DNA of 23,278 nt from an uncultured Pedobacter sp. Lineage in GTDB: Bacteria; Bacteroidota; Bacteroidia; Sphingobacteriales; Sphingobacteriaceae. The stretch covers positions 1-23,278 of the forward strand of contig NZ_CAMLHF010000076.1 in assembly GCF_946479715.1 (NCBI RefSeq), in the 5' to 3' direction. Positions 8,882 to 18,985 of the stretch are shown in pieces. Position numbers and translations under genes: made by a program. Each line of letters opens with the position of its first letter. Positions within the stretch are counted from its first letter, which is position 1. The notes beneath the pieces are model-generated. The model ran no database searches. It was not told the DNA's origin and worked only from the letters and a program-made list of their open reading frames with translations.

Positions 8882-10363
8882 ATGTCAAATTATTTTAACA
8901 CATTACCTCTTAGAGAAAAATTAAACCAATTAGGTGTTTGCGATTTCATGGACAGTTCTGAATTTCTTGATGGCGTAAATGCACTAAAAGGAAAAAAACT
9001 GGTAATTGTAGGTTGTGGAGCACAAGGCCTTAACCAAGGTTTAAATTTAAGAGATAGTGGTTTAAATGTTGCCTATACTTTAAGAAAAGAAGCTATTGAA
9101 GGCAAAAGAGATTCATGGAAAAATGCTACAGAAAACAACTTTACTGTTGGCACTTACGAAGAATTAATTCCTACAGCTGATGTAGTGATTAACCTTACTC
9201 CTGATAAACAACATACTGCAGTTGTAACTGCAATTATGCCATTAATGAAACAAGGTGCAACTTTATTGTACTCGCACGGTTTTAACATTGTGGAAGAAGG
9301 TATGCAGATCCGTAAAGATATTACGGTTATCATGGTAGCACCAAAATGCCCGGGTAGTGAAGTGAGAGCTGAGTATGTAAGAGGTTTTGGTGTACCTACC
9401 CTAATCGCTGTACACCCGGAGAACGATCCAGAAGGAAAAGGTTTAGCACAAGCTAAAGCTTACTGCGTTGGAACTGGTGGTCATAGAGCTGGTGTTTTAA
9501 AATCATCTTTTGTTGCTGAAGTAAAATCAGATTTAATGGGCGAGCAAACTATCCTTTGTGGTTTGTTACAAACTGGTTCAATCCTTTCATTCGATAAAAT
9601 GATTGAAAAAGGAATCGATGCTGGTTATGCTTCTAAACTTGTTCAGTATGGTGTTGAAGTAATTACTGAAGCATTAAAACATGGCGGTGTTTCTGGTATG
9701 ATGGACAGATTAAGCAATGTAGCTAAGGTTAAAGCTTTTGAAATCTCAGAAGAATTGAAAGACATTATGCGTCCGCTATTCCAAAAGCATCAGGATGATA
9801 TCATGAGCGGTGAGTTTAGCCGTACAATGATGGAAGACTGGGCTGCCGGTGATAAAAACTTATTAGCATGGCGTGCTGCTACAGGAGAAACTGCTTTTGA
9901 AAAAACTCCTGCTGGTGATGTAAAAATTGGCGAACAAGAATATTTTGATAACTATACTTTAATGGTTGCTTTTGTTAGAGCAGGTGTTGAATTGGCTTTC
10001 GAAACAATGGTTCAGGCGGGTATTAAACCAGAATCTGCTTACTATGAGTCGTTACACGAAACTCCACTTATTGCCAATACTATAGCACGTAAAAAGTTAT
10101 TCGAAATGAACCGTGTTATCTCTGATACTGCTGAATATGGTTGTTACCTATTTGACTATGCTTGTAAACCTTTATTGGCTGATTTCATGACTAAAGTAGA
10201 TACTGATTTAGTAGGTAAAAACTTTAACGAAGGTAAAGATGGTTCGGTTGATAACAGAACGTTAATTGCAATTAATGAGGCGCTTCGTTCTCATGAAGTT
10301 GAAATAGTTGGCGCCAGATTAAGAAAAGCAATGACTGCAATGAAATCTATAAAAACAGCATAA
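8882..10363 (+). CDS. ilvC: Ketol-acid reductoisomerase (NADP+), class II
   Basis: Converts 2-acetolactate and 2-aceto-2-hydroxybutyrate, by alkyl shift and reduction, to the dihydroxy acids used by IlvD; needs Mg2+ and NADPH. At 493 residues it is the long, E. coli-like class II form with a doubled C-terminal knotted domain; class I enzymes are about 330-350. The nucleotide loop is GCGAQG (44-49). Arg68, Arg76 and Ser78, in [12 protein letters not shown], match the E. coli residues that favour NADPH. The catalytic region includes [13 protein letters not shown]. The next gene, the ABC ATPase, starts 9 nt later. Confidence 0.97.
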   Translation: MSNYFNTLPLREKLNQLGVCDFMDSSEFLDGVNALKGKKLVIVGCGAQGLNQGLNLRDSGLNVAYTLRKEAIEGKRDSWKNATENNFTVGTYEELIPTADVVINLTPDKQHTAVVTAIMPLMKQGATLLYSHGFNIVEEGMQIRKDITVIMVAPKCPGSEVRAEYVRGFGVPTLIAVHPENDPEGKGLAQAKAYCVGTGGHRAGVLKSSFVAEVKSDLMGEQTILCGLLQTGSILSFDKMIEKGIDAGYASKLVQYGVEVITEALKHGGVSGMMDRLSNVAKVKAFEISEELKDIMRPLFQKHQDDIMSGEFSRTMMEDWAAGDKNLLAWRAATGETAFEKTPAGDVKIGEQEYFDNYTLMVAFVRAGVELAFETMVQAGIKPESAYYESLHETPLIANTIARKKLFEMNRVISDTAEYGCYLFDYACKPLLADFMTKVDTDLVGKNFNEGKDGSVDNRTLIAINEALRSHEVEIVGARLRKAMTAMKSIKTA

Positions 10364-10372
10364 TAATATTAA

Positions 10373-11842
10373 ATGTCACAGCCCGTCGTCCATATCACAA
10401 AACTAAATTTAAAGTATCAGCACAAACCCGTGTTAAAGGATTTGAACTGGACTATAAATCGTAATGAGAATTGGTTATTGTGCGGAACAAGCGGAAGTGG
10501 CAAAACATCATTAGCTAAAGCTATGGCCGGTATAGGCCATAGCTACAGTAATATTGAAATCAACTTTAATCCTCAAAGCAGTTTACCTGCTATGGCCTAT
10601 TATGTGGCCAATTGGTTTCAATTTAAAGACTTGGAAGGCCAGTCTAATTTCTATTATCAGCAGCGTTACAATAAACAATCAACAGAAACTACCGCCACGG
10701 TAAAAGCTGAATTGGAAAGTTTCGGCAAAAAACATTCACTTTCATTCAATGAGGTGGATAGGGTTTTAACTGCTTTAGGGTTTTCGGAATTAAAAGACTC
10801 CACACTTATCCAGCTATCCAGCGGAGAACATAAAAAATTACAATTGGTTAAGGCCTTATGGTTAAAGCCTCAGTTGTTAATACTTGATCTTCCTTATAAC
10901 GGATTGGACGTACTTTCCCGTAAAAACTTAAACGCTTTACTTGAAGAAATTTCTGAAGCAGGAACACAGTTGATCTTAATCAGCAACGAAGCCGAGCTAC
11001 CTGCCTGCATCAATCGCATCGCAACAATTGAGGAAGGCAAATTAGTCGAAATTTCGGCTGATGAACGTGCCTGGAATGATATGGAAGCATTTGACAAACC
11101 TGTTCCTACTTTTTTGAGCGAATCAGTTGTAAATGCTTCATCTGCAGAGATCATTAGAATGATCAATGTAAATATCAGTTATGGCGAAAAACAGGTGTTA
11201 AAAAACATCAACTGGGAAGTTAAGGCCGGAGAAAAATGGGTTTTGCATGGCCATAACGGCTCTGGAAAATCAACTTTGTTAAGTTTAATCTGTGGCGATC
11301 ATCCTCAGGCTTACGCCAATGATTTTCATTTATTTGGAAACAAAAGAGGAAGCGGAGAAAGTATCTGGGAGATTAAAGAACGAATTGGTTTAATATCACC
11401 AGAATTGCACTGGTATTTTGATCCATCAGCAACTGTTTGGCAAAGTATTGTTTCTGGCTTTTATGATAGTTCAGGCTTATTTTGTGATCCGGGATATTCA
11501 AAAAAAGCTCAGACCGATGAATTAATTCATTATTTCGGCTTAGACGAATATAAAAATACCCTGATGAACGAGCTGCCTCTTGGTAAACAAAGGCTGGCAT
11601 TATTGGCCCGTACCATTGTAAAGAATCCGGAGCTATTAATATTGGATGAACCTTGCCAGGGATTAGACCAGCAACAAACATTGCATTTTAACAAACTGGT
11701 AGATGAATTGTGCAAAAATGGTACAACATTAATTTATGTTGGTCATTTTGAATCACAAATACCTGGCTGTATTGAGAAAAGAATTTTATTAGAAAACGGT
11801 GAAGTAAAATCCGTCGAAACCTTATTAGAGAGCGTACTATGA
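10373..11842 (+). CDS. Soluble two-domain ABC ATPase (ModF/PhrA-like), asymmetric
   Basis: The 489 residues hold two ATP-binding domains and no membrane segments. Domain 1: Walker A GTSGSGKT (38-45), signature LSSGE (148-152), Walker B LLILD (168-172). The next residue is Leu173 where a catalytic Glu is expected, and the switch His is replaced by Asn205 (LISNEAELP). Domain 2: Walker A GHNGSGKS (293-300), poor signature LPLGK (401-405), intact Walker B with Asp425-Glu426, and His458. The defects all fall in one composite ATP site. The closest type I know is ModF, named for molybdenum but of unclear function; a transporter role is unlikely without a permease nearby. Its last four bases overlap the leuB start (ATGA), so leuB translation is probably coupled to it. 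Confidence 0.88.
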   Translation: MSQPVVHITKLNLKYQHKPVLKDLNWTINRNENWLLCGTSGSGKTSLAKAMAGIGHSYSNIEINFNPQSSLPAMAYYVANWFQFKDLEGQSNFYYQQRYNKQSTETTATVKAELESFGKKHSLSFNEVDRVLTALGFSELKDSTLIQLSSGEHKKLQLVKALWLKPQLLILDLPYNGLDVLSRKNLNALLEEISEAGTQLILISNEAELPACINRIATIEEGKLVEISADERAWNDMEAFDKPVPTFLSESVVNASSAEIIRMINVNISYGEKQVLKNINWEVKAGEKWVLHGHNGSGKSTLLSLICGDHPQAYANDFHLFGNKRGSGESIWEIKERIGLISPELHWYFDPSATVWQSIVSGFYDSSGLFCDPGYSKKAQTDELIHYFGLDEYKNTLMNELPLGKQRLALLARTIVKNPELLILDEPCQGLDQQQTLHFNKLVDELCKNGTTLIYVGHFESQIPGCIEKRILLENGEVKSVETLLESVL

Positions 11843-12930
11843 AGAAGAATATCTTAGTAATACCCGGCGATGGCATCGGGCCTGAAGTAACCACATGGGG
11901 GAAAGCCATTTTAGAACAAATAGCCGAAGATTTTGGCCATGAGTTTACCTTTGACGAAGCTTTAATGGGTCATGCTGCTATCGAAGCAACAGGCAGCCCA
12001 TTGCCAGATGATACCCTGGAAAAAGCCAAACAAAGTGATGCAATCCTCTTTGGAGCTGTAGGCCACGCCTTGTATGATAACGATCCTTCGCTTAAAGTAC
12101 GTCCGGAGCAAGGTTTACTTAAGATCCGTAAAGAATTGGGTCTTTATGCCAACCTACGCCCTATTTTATTGTTTGATGAATTGTTAAATGCATCAAGCAT
12201 TAAACCAAGTATACTAAAAGGTACAGATATTTTATTTTTCAGAGAGCTGACAGGCGACGTTTATTTCGGAGAGAAAACACTTTCTGAGGATAGAAATACC
12301 GCGTCAGATCTAATGATCTATCACCGATACGAAATAGAAAGAATAGCACACAAAGCTTTTCAGGCTGCAATGCAGCGTAACAAAAGGTTATGTTCGGTAG
12401 ATAAAGCCAACGTGCTTGAAAGCTCCAGATTATGGAGGGCAACCGTGCAGGCTATCGCTAAAGAATACCCTGAGGTTGAAACTGAACATATGTTTATAGA
12501 CAATGCCGCAATGCAACTGATCAAAGATCCTAAGCGCTTTGATGTAGTACTAACTGCCAATTTATTTGGTGATATCCTTACAGATGAAGCTTCGCAAATT
12601 GCAGGCTCAATGGGGATGCTAGCCTCGGCCTCAATAGGTGATGGTACCGGTTTCTTTGAACCAATCCATGGCTCTGCACATGACATCACCGGAAAAGACC
12701 TGGCCAACCCACTGGCTTCTATCCTATCCGTAGCGCTAATGCTCGAAATAGGTTTTGGACTAAAAGAAGAAGCCAAAACAGTAGTTGCCGCAGTTGACAA
12801 AGTACTCAAAGAAGGCTTTAGAACTAATGACATTGCCGACGGCACCACAAATCCTTATAAAGTATTAGGTACTAAGGAAATGGGTAAACTCGTCTTAAAA
12901 TATATTACACAAAAAACCTATACTAACTAA
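11839..12930 (+). CDS. leuB: 3-isopropylmalate dehydrogenase, first paralogue
   Basis: NAD-dependent oxidative decarboxylation of 3-isopropylmalate to 2-oxoisocaproate, the leucine branch. It has 363 residues. The start has [10 protein letters not shown]. Substrate recognition segment [21 protein letters not shown] is seen as PEQGLL plus [30 protein letters not shown] and [12 protein letters not shown] (Mg2+ aspartates) are all present. It overlaps the ABC ATPase gene by 4 nt and is 11 nt ahead of leuA. A second LeuB is encoded at 17909-18967. Because this copy is next to leuA, it is the better candidate for the leucine pathway, but that is inference from position. Confidence 0.92.
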   Translation: MKKNILVIPGDGIGPEVTTWGKAILEQIAEDFGHEFTFDEALMGHAAIEATGSPLPDDTLEKAKQSDAILFGAVGHALYDNDPSLKVRPEQGLLKIRKELGLYANLRPILLFDELLNASSIKPSILKGTDILFFRELTGDVYFGEKTLSEDRNTASDLMIYHRYEIERIAHKAFQAAMQRNKRLCSVDKANVLESSRLWRATVQAIAKEYPEVETEHMFIDNAAMQLIKDPKRFDVVLTANLFGDILTDEASQIAGSMGMLASASIGDGTGFFEPIHGSAHDITGKDLANPLASILSVALMLEIGFGLKEEAKTVVAAVDKVLKEGFRTNDIADGTTNPYKVLGTKEMGKLVLKYITQKTYTN

Positions 12931-12941
12931 AAACGAAAATT

Positions 12942-14105
12942 ATGTTACACGATCCAAATAGAGTTTATGTGTTTGACACCACGTTGCGTGATGGTGAACA
13001 AGTGCCGGGTTGCCAATTAACAACCCCAGAGAAAATAGAAATTGCCAAAGAATTGGAAGCCCTTGGTGTGGATATCATTGAAGCAGGTTTTCCTATTTCA
13101 AGTCCAGGTGATTTCCAAAGTGTTGTAGAACTTTCTAAAGCGGTATCTGAGCCAATCATTTGTGCACTTACACGTGCAAACAAAGGCGATATTGATTCTG
13201 CTGTTGCTGCATTGAAATTTGCAAAACGTCCGCGGATCCATACAGGTATCGGCTCGTCTGACATGCACATCAAACATAAATTTAACAGTACAAGAGAAGA
13301 TATTTTAGCACGTGCAGTTGAAGCCGTTAAATATGCCAAGCAATTTGTAGAGGATATTGAATTCTATGCAGAAGATGCTGGCCGTGCTGATGTACACTTT
13401 CTTGCCCAGATGGTAGAAGCGGTTATTGCAGCCGGTGCTACTGTTGTAAACATACCAGATACTAATGGTTATTGCTTGCCAGATCAATACGGAAGCAAAA
13501 TCAAGTTTTTGAAAGAGAACGTAAAAAACATTGACAATGCCATTATATCTGTGCATTGCCATAATGATTTAGGTTTGGCTACCGCAAATTCAATTGCAGG
13601 CTTACAAAACGGTGCCCGTCAAATTGAAGGTACCATTAATGGTATTGGAGAACGTGCAGGTAATACCTCTATTGAAGAGGTGGTCATGATTTTAAAAACG
13701 CACCAGACATTAGGTTTGCATACCAATATCAACACTAAAAACTTTTATGAGTTGAGCCGTATGGTAAGTTCACAAATGCGCATGCCGGTACAACCAAATA
13801 AAGCAATTGTTGGAAGCAACGCCTTTGCACATAGCTCAGGTATCCACCAGGATGGTTTCTTAAAAAACCGCGAAAATTACGAAATTATACGTCCTGAAGA
13901 TGTTGGTTTCCCTGATGCAAGTATTGTACTTACTGCACGCAGTGGCCGTCATGCTTTAAAGTTCCATTTGGAGCGCTTAGGCTTTAATTTAAGTAAAGAA
14001 GAATTGGGCGAAGCCTATCATCGCTTCCTTACAGTTGCAGATAGTAAATTAGATATTAATGATGATGATCTTTTGTTAATGATGGGCAAGCAACAATTAG
14101 CTTAA
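12942..14105 (+). CDS. leuA: 2-isopropylmalate synthase lacking the C-terminal regulatory domain
   Basis: Condenses acetyl-CoA with 2-oxoisovalerate, the first committed leucine step. Motifs: [15 protein letters not shown] (12-26, with Arg16-Asp17), [13 protein letters not shown], the metal-binding [13 protein letters not shown] with His205 and His207, [18 protein letters not shown], and [16 protein letters not shown]. The protein ends at residue 387, soon after the linker region. The LeuA dimer/allosteric domain present in the E. coli enzyme (about 523 residues) is missing. There is no frameshift or remnant after the stop; leuC begins 42 nt later. The enzyme may thus not respond to leucine directly. 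The other DRE-TIM enzyme of this operon, at 16320, has that domain. Confidence 0.93.
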   Translation: MLHDPNRVYVFDTTLRDGEQVPGCQLTTPEKIEIAKELEALGVDIIEAGFPISSPGDFQSVVELSKAVSEPIICALTRANKGDIDSAVAALKFAKRPRIHTGIGSSDMHIKHKFNSTREDILARAVEAVKYAKQFVEDIEFYAEDAGRADVHFLAQMVEAVIAAGATVVNIPDTNGYCLPDQYGSKIKFLKENVKNIDNAIISVHCHNDLGLATANSIAGLQNGARQIEGTINGIGERAGNTSIEEVVMILKTHQTLGLHTNINTKNFYELSRMVSSQMRMPVQPNKAIVGSNAFAHSSGIHQDGFLKNRENYEIIRPEDVGFPDASIVLTARSGRHALKFHLERLGFNLSKEELGEAYHRFLTVADSKLDINDDDLLLMMGKQQLA

Positions 14106-14147
14106 CCTTCATTTCACAAAAAGAATTCATAATAAAAAAAGAAAAAA

Positions 14148-15554
14148 ATGAGCAAAACATTATTTGATAAGGTGTGGGACACTCACGTGGTACGTAAAAT
14201 AGAAGGTGGCCCCGATGTGCTTTTTATTGATCGCCACCTTATCCACGAAGTGACAAGCCCTGTTGCCTTTTTAGGTTTAAAAAGCAGAGGGATAAAAGTT
14301 TTATACCCTGAGCGTACATTTGCTACGGCAGATCATAACACCCCAACAATTAACCAGCATTTGCCGGTTGCAGATCCGCTTTCGGCTAACCAGTTAAAGG
14401 CATTAGAGTCTAACTCAAATGAATATGGTATCAGCCACTGGGGCCTGGGCCATCAAAAAAATGGTATTGTACACGTTGTAGGTCCTGAATACGGAATTAC
14501 ACAACCAGGTGCTACTATTGTTTGTGGTGATTCGCATACTTCTACGCATGGTGCTTTTGGTGCTATCGCTTTTGGTATTGGTACTTCTGAAGTAGAAATG
14601 GTACTTTCTACACAGTGCATTATGCAGCCAAAACCTAAAAAAATGCGTATCAATGTTAATGGTAAATTAGGTGTAGGTGTTACTCCTAAAGACGTTGCAT
14701 TGTTTATCATTTCTCAGCTTACAACTTCTGGCGCAACCGGATATTTTGTTGAGTATGCTGGTGATGTTTTTGAAAACATGACTATGGAAGGCCGTATGAC
14801 GGTTTGTAACCTGAGTATTGAAATGGGTGCCCGTGGCGGTATGATCGCTCCTGATGAAACTACTATCAATTACGTAAAAGGTCGTGAGTTTAGCCCTAAA
14901 GGCGAAGCCTGGGATAGAGCATTAGCTTATTACAAAACGTTAAAAACTGATGCTGATGCTGTTTTTGATAAAGAATTAACTTTCGATGGTTCTTCAATTG
15001 AACCAATGATCACATATGGTACAAACCCTGGAATGGGAATGGGAATTTCTCATGACATCCCTGATGCTGAACATGTAGAAGGTGGCGCTGCAACCTATGC
15101 TAAATCATTAGGTTATATGGGCTTCTCGGAAGGCGAATCTATGATCGGAAAGAAAATAGATTTCGTTTTTGTTGGTAGCTGTACTAACGGACGTATCGAA
15201 GATTTCAGAGCATTTACTTCTATTGTAAAAGGCAGACATAAAGCTGACAACGTAACCGTTTGGTTGGTTCCGGGTTCTCATATTGTTGAGGCTCAAATCA
15301 AAGAAGAAGGCCTATTGGATATTTTAACCGAAGCTGGCTTTGAATTACGCCAACCTGGTTGTTCAGCTTGTTTAGCAATGAACGACGATAAGATACCTGC
15401 AGGAAAATATGCTGTAAGTACCTCGAACAGAAATTTTGAAGGAAGACAAGGTCCTGGTTCAAGAACCATGCTAGCCAGTCCGTTAGTTGCTGCAGCTGCA
15501 GCTGTTACCGGTGTGGTTACAGACCCAAGAACATTAATTGAAGAACTTGTCTAA
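14148..15554 (+). CDS. leuC: Isopropylmalate isomerase, large subunit
   Basis: Aconitase-family subunit that, with LeuD, isomerises 2- to 3-isopropylmalate; with citramalate as substrate the same pair can make 3-methylmalate. It has 468 residues, matching the E. coli protein (466). The [4Fe-4S] ligands are Cys345 ([14 protein letters not shown]) and the pair Cys405/Cys408 ([11 protein letters not shown]). Other family motifs: [15 protein letters not shown] (126-140) and [15 protein letters not shown] near the end. It is 19 nt ahead of leuD. Confidence 0.97.
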   Translation: MSKTLFDKVWDTHVVRKIEGGPDVLFIDRHLIHEVTSPVAFLGLKSRGIKVLYPERTFATADHNTPTINQHLPVADPLSANQLKALESNSNEYGISHWGLGHQKNGIVHVVGPEYGITQPGATIVCGDSHTSTHGAFGAIAFGIGTSEVEMVLSTQCIMQPKPKKMRINVNGKLGVGVTPKDVALFIISQLTTSGATGYFVEYAGDVFENMTMEGRMTVCNLSIEMGARGGMIAPDETTINYVKGREFSPKGEAWDRALAYYKTLKTDADAVFDKELTFDGSSIEPMITYGTNPGMGMGISHDIPDAEHVEGGAATYAKSLGYMGFSEGESMIGKKIDFVFVGSCTNGRIEDFRAFTSIVKGRHKADNVTVWLVPGSHIVEAQIKEEGLLDILTEAGFELRQPGCSACLAMNDDKIPAGKYAVSTSNRNFEGRQGPGSRTMLASPLVAAAAAVTGVVTDPRTLIEELV

Positions 15555-15573
15555 ACACACTTAAAAGATTAAA

Positions 15574-16170
15574 ATGGCCTACGATAAATTTAATATACTA
15601 AAAAGCACCGCGGTTCCACTTCCAATAGAAAACGTGGATACCGATCAGTTAATTCCTGCCCGCTTTTTAAAAGCTACAGAACGTGTTGGGTTTGGCGACA
15701 ACCTTTTCCGCGACTGGAGATATAACCCAGATAATACACCAAAAAAAGACTTTGTATTAAACAACCCTATTTATAGCGGTAAAATACTTGTTGGTGGTAA
15801 AAACTTTGGTTCAGGTTCATCAAGAGAGCATGCTGCCTGGGCGGTTTATGATTATGGATTCAGATGTGTGGTATCAAGCTTTTTTGCTGATATCTTCAGA
15901 AACAACTGCCTAAACATTGGTGTATTGCCAGTTCAGGTTAGCCCTGAGTTTTCTGAAAAAATCTTTGCTGCAATTTTTGCTGATCCTAATACTGAACTGG
16001 AAGTAAACTTACCGGAACAAACCATTACACTTTTAGCAACAGGCGAAAAAGAAAAATTCGAAATTAGTCCGTATAAAAAAGACAATATGTTGAATGGTTT
16101 TGATGACATCGATTACCTGCAAAGCATAAAACCAGAAATCGAAGAGTTTGCATTGCAGCTACCTCTTTAA
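15574..16170 (+). CDS. leuD: Isopropylmalate isomerase, small subunit
   Basis: Swivel-domain partner of LeuC. It has 198 residues, near the 201 of E. coli LeuD. Motifs include [13 protein letters not shown] (about 21-33), [17 protein letters not shown] with the substrate-binding Ser-Ser-Arg, and [12 protein letters not shown]. It follows leuC by 19 nt and shares its transcript. After it the operon has a 149-nt gap filled mainly by a palindromic repeat. Confidence 0.97.
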   Translation: MAYDKFNILKSTAVPLPIENVDTDQLIPARFLKATERVGFGDNLFRDWRYNPDNTPKKDFVLNNPIYSGKILVGGKNFGSGSSREHAAWAVYDYGFRCVVSSFFADIFRNNCLNIGVLPVQVSPEFSEKIFAAIFADPNTELEVNLPEQTITLLATGEKEKFEISPYKKDNMLNGFDDIDYLQSIKPEIEEFALQLPL

Positions 16171-16208
16171 GAAAACATAGCTATTACCCGTCATGCTATA
16201 GCACACAT

Positions 16209-16280
16209 CGTCATCTCGACGATAGGAGAGATTTCTTGGTTATACCACTTCAAGAGATCTCTCCTATCGGAGAGATGACG
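16209..16280. repeat. Palindromic repeat, copy 2
   Basis: Left arm 16209-16238 and right arm 16251-16280 pair over 30 positions with two adjacent mismatches and one G-T pair; the loop is 12 nt. The variable middle of the arm is GATAGG here (GCCAGG in copy 1), and most changes are matched in the opposite arm. The element fills the gap between leuD and the cimA-like gene. It lacks a T-run, so it is not a standard terminator, but it would fold strongly in the mRNA. Confidence 0.88.
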
Positions 16281-16319
16281 ATGACGGATAATTAGTATAA
16301 AAAAAGTAAGACCCGAGAC

Positions 16320-17837
16320 ATGGAAAGAAGGAAAATAGAGATAATGGATACTACACTCCGCGATGGAGAACAAACATCGGGTGTGTCTTTTTCCATTTCA
16401 GAAAAGTTAACCATAGCCCAGTTATTATTGGAAGAACTCCATGTTGACCGGGCTGAAATTGCTTCTGCACGTGTATCTGACGGAGAGTTTCAGGCAGTAA
16501 AAGCAGTTTTAAATTGGGCGGAAGCAAACGGATATGCAGATCGTATAGAAGTATTATCTTTTGTAGACAATGGTGTTTCTATCGACTGGATGTTAAAAGC
16601 AGGTGTTAAAGTTCAGAACCTGCTTACCAAAGGTTCATTAAACCATTTAACCCATCAGCTTAAAAAAACACCAGAACAACATTTTGAAGAAATTAAGCAG
16701 GTTATTGATCTGGCAATTGCCAACAACATTGCTACCAATGTTTATTTAGAAGACTGGAGTAATGGTATGCGTAACTCTCCGGAGTATGTGCTGCAATTTT
16801 TAGATTTTCTAACTACACAGCCCATAAAAAGAGTATTATTACCGGATACACTGGGTATTTTAACACCTGGCGAAACCTTTAAATATATTACCGAGCTTAA
16901 ATCAAAATATCCGGATACCCATTTTGATTTCCATGCACATAACGATTATGATCTTGGTACAGCCAATGTTTTAGAATCTGTAAAAGCTGGAATAAGTGGT
17001 TTGCATTTAACAGTAAACGGAATGGGCGAAAGAGCAGGAAATGCAGCAATGGCCAGCGCTATTGCCGTAATTAATGACTTTGCACCCGAGGTTGAAGTTC
17101 AACTTAGAGAATCTTCTATTTATAAAGTTAGTAAACTGGTTGAAACATTTTCGGGTGTTAGAATCCCTTCAAACAAACCGATTGTTGGCGATAATGTATT
17201 TACCCAAACAGCCGGAATTCATGCTGATGGAGACAACAAAAACAACCTGTACTTTAACGACCTCCTACCTGAACGTTTCGGCAGAAAACGCAGTTATGCA
17301 TTAGGAAAAACTTCCGGTAAAGCCAATATTGAAAAAAACCTGCAAGAATTAGGCTTAAAACTAAACGATGCCGACCTAAAGAAAGTTACTCAAAGAGTAA
17401 TTGAATTAGGCGACAAAAAAGAAACCGTAACCAAAGAAGATCTTCCTTATATCATTTCGGACGTGTTAGACAGCAGCCTTTATGAAGAAAAGGTTATTGT
17501 AGAATCGTACGTATTGATGAATGCAATGGGCTTACGTCCATCTGCGACTATCTCCGTAGTAATTGAAGGAGAAAAGTTCGAAGAGAATGCGCAAGGCGAT
17601 GGTCAGTTTGATGCATTTATGAATGCATTAACGAAGGTTTATGCAAAAAAAGAAAGATGCTTACCAAAGCTAATCGACTATGCCGTAAGGATAGCTCCCG
17701 GAAGTAATTCAGACGCTTTATGCGAAACAATTATTACCTGGGAAACCGACCAGAAAGTATTTATTACCAGAGGTCTTGATTCAGATCAGACCGTGTGTGC
17801 AATTAAAGCTACCCAGAAAATGTTGAACATTATTTAA
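16320..17837 (+). CDS. cimA: Citramalate synthase-like enzyme with LeuA-type regulatory domain
   Basis: A 505-residue member of the IPMS/homocitrate/citramalate synthase family. It has an N-terminal TIM barrel ([15 protein letters not shown]; Arg14-Asp15; HAHNDYDLGTAN with His205 and His207; NGMGERAGNAAM), a linker with FTQTAGIHADGD and ERFGRKRSYALGK, and a C-terminal LeuA-type domain (about 375-505). The sequence closely follows my memory of Leptospira interrogans CimA, including AEIASARVS and YLEDWSNGMRNSPEYV. Its pyruvate-pocket residues Leu81, Leu104 and Tyr144 would be Leu79, Leu102 and Tyr142 here (offset two). The likely reaction is pyruvate plus acetyl-CoA to (R)-citramalate, the threonine-independent entry to isoleucine. 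Databases often label such proteins only as isopropylmalate synthase regulatory-domain proteins. The start ATG lies 149 nt after leuD. Confidence 0.82.
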   Translation: MERRKIEIMDTTLRDGEQTSGVSFSISEKLTIAQLLLEELHVDRAEIASARVSDGEFQAVKAVLNWAEANGYADRIEVLSFVDNGVSIDWMLKAGVKVQNLLTKGSLNHLTHQLKKTPEQHFEEIKQVIDLAIANNIATNVYLEDWSNGMRNSPEYVLQFLDFLTTQPIKRVLLPDTLGILTPGETFKYITELKSKYPDTHFDFHAHNDYDLGTANVLESVKAGISGLHLTVNGMGERAGNAAMASAIAVINDFAPEVEVQLRESSIYKVSKLVETFSGVRIPSNKPIVGDNVFTQTAGIHADGDNKNNLYFNDLLPERFGRKRSYALGKTSGKANIEKNLQELGLKLNDADLKKVTQRVIELGDKKETVTKEDLPYIISDVLDSSLYEEKVIVESYVLMNAMGLRPSATISVVIEGEKFEENAQGDGQFDAFMNALTKVYAKKERCLPKLIDYAVRIAPGSNSDALCETIITWETDQKVFITRGLDSDQTVCAIKATQKMLNII

Positions 17838-17908
17838 AGGTAAATTAGCATCACAAATAAAAACTGGTTATAATTAAAGAAATATTAAAAAAACACAACT
17901 AAAAATAT

Positions 17909-18967
17909 ATGAAACTTAATATCGCTCTTTTAGCGGGAGACGGAATTGGACCTGAGGTTATTGATCAGGCAGTTAAAGTATCAAATGCCGTAGCACAAAA
18001 ATTTAATCACGAAATTGTATGGACTTCTGCCCTAACCGGCGCTGCTGCAATTGATGCTGTTGGCGAACCTTATCCAGATGCTACACACGATATCTGTATG
18101 GCAGCTGATGCTGTTTTATTTGGCGCTATCGGTCACCCACGTTATGACAATGATCCAAAGGCCACTGTTCGTCCGGAACAAGGACTTCTAAAAATGCGTA
18201 AAAAACTGGGCTTATTTGCAAACGTACGTCCAACATTTACTTTCCCATCTTTAATTGATAACTCTCCATTAAAAAGAGAGCGTATAGAAGGTACAGATCT
18301 TATTATCCTTCGTGAGTTAACAGGTGGTATTTATTTTGGCGAAAGAGGTAGAAAAGACGATGGCAATACTGCTTTCGATACTTGCACCTACACCAGAGAA
18401 GAAGTTCAGCGCCTGGCTAAATTAGGCTTTGAAATGGCAATGACCCGTGGTAAAAGACTTTGTTGCGTAGATAAAGCAAACGTATTGGAAACATCACGTT
18501 TGTGGAGAGAAACTGTACAAGACATGGAAAAAGATTTCCCTGAGGTAACGGTAAGCTACGAATTTGTTGATGCAGTTGCGATGCGTTTGGTACAATGGCC
18601 AAATTCATACGATGTATTGATCACAGAAAACTTATTTGGTGATATTTTAACTGATGAAGCATCTGTAATTTCTGGCTCTATGGGCCTTATGCCATCTGCT
18701 TCAATTGGTGTTCATACTTCCTTATTTGAGCCAATTCACGGTTCTTACCCTCAGGCTGCCGGTAAAGACATTGCCAATCCTTTGGCAACTGTATTGTCTG
18801 CCGCAATGATGTTTGAAGATGCTTTCGGATTAAAAGAAGAAGCAGAATTGATCAGATCAGTAGTAAACAAATCTCTTGCAGAAGGAATTGTAACTGAAGA
18901 TCTATCTGGAAAAAATAAAGCATACAAAACCAGTGAAGTTGGTGATTGGTTGGCTAAAAATATATAA
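17909..18967 (+). CDS. leuB: 3-isopropylmalate/3-methylmalate dehydrogenase, second paralogue
   Basis: A second complete LeuB-type dehydrogenase of 352 residues. It has [11 protein letters not shown] at the start, PEQGLLKMRKKLGLFANVRP (substrate and cofactor region), [24 protein letters not shown] and [12 protein letters not shown]. All core catalytic motifs match those of the first copy, so it should be active; the substrate loop PEQGLL is the same in both. It differs mainly in the N-terminal region and in the stretch after RELTG. Lying 71 nt after the cimA-like gene, it may favour 3-methylmalate (giving 2-oxobutyrate), but both activities are possible. A tartrate dehydrogenase or isocitrate dehydrogenase role is less likely. 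Confidence 0.9.
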   Translation: MKLNIALLAGDGIGPEVIDQAVKVSNAVAQKFNHEIVWTSALTGAAAIDAVGEPYPDATHDICMAADAVLFGAIGHPRYDNDPKATVRPEQGLLKMRKKLGLFANVRPTFTFPSLIDNSPLKRERIEGTDLIILRELTGGIYFGERGRKDDGNTAFDTCTYTREEVQRLAKLGFEMAMTRGKRLCCVDKANVLETSRLWRETVQDMEKDFPEVTVSYEFVDAVAMRLVQWPNSYDVLITENLFGDILTDEASVISGSMGLMPSASIGVHTSLFEPIHGSYPQAAGKDIANPLATVLSAAMMFEDAFGLKEEAELIRSVVNKSLAEGIVTEDLSGKNKAYKTSEVGDWLAKNI

Positions 18968-18985
18968 GTTATTTTTTTAGCGCTT

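Noticed and set aside
12360..12848. 162-codon open frame on the minus strand
   Set aside because: It lies wholly inside leuB on the other strand; the low-complexity Ser/Ala/Ile product is typical of a reverse-frame shadow.
12942..14105. Frameshift or truncation of leuA
   Set aside because: The stop is followed by normal spacing to leuC and no regulatory-domain sequence in any frame of the 42-nt gap; the short form looks natural.
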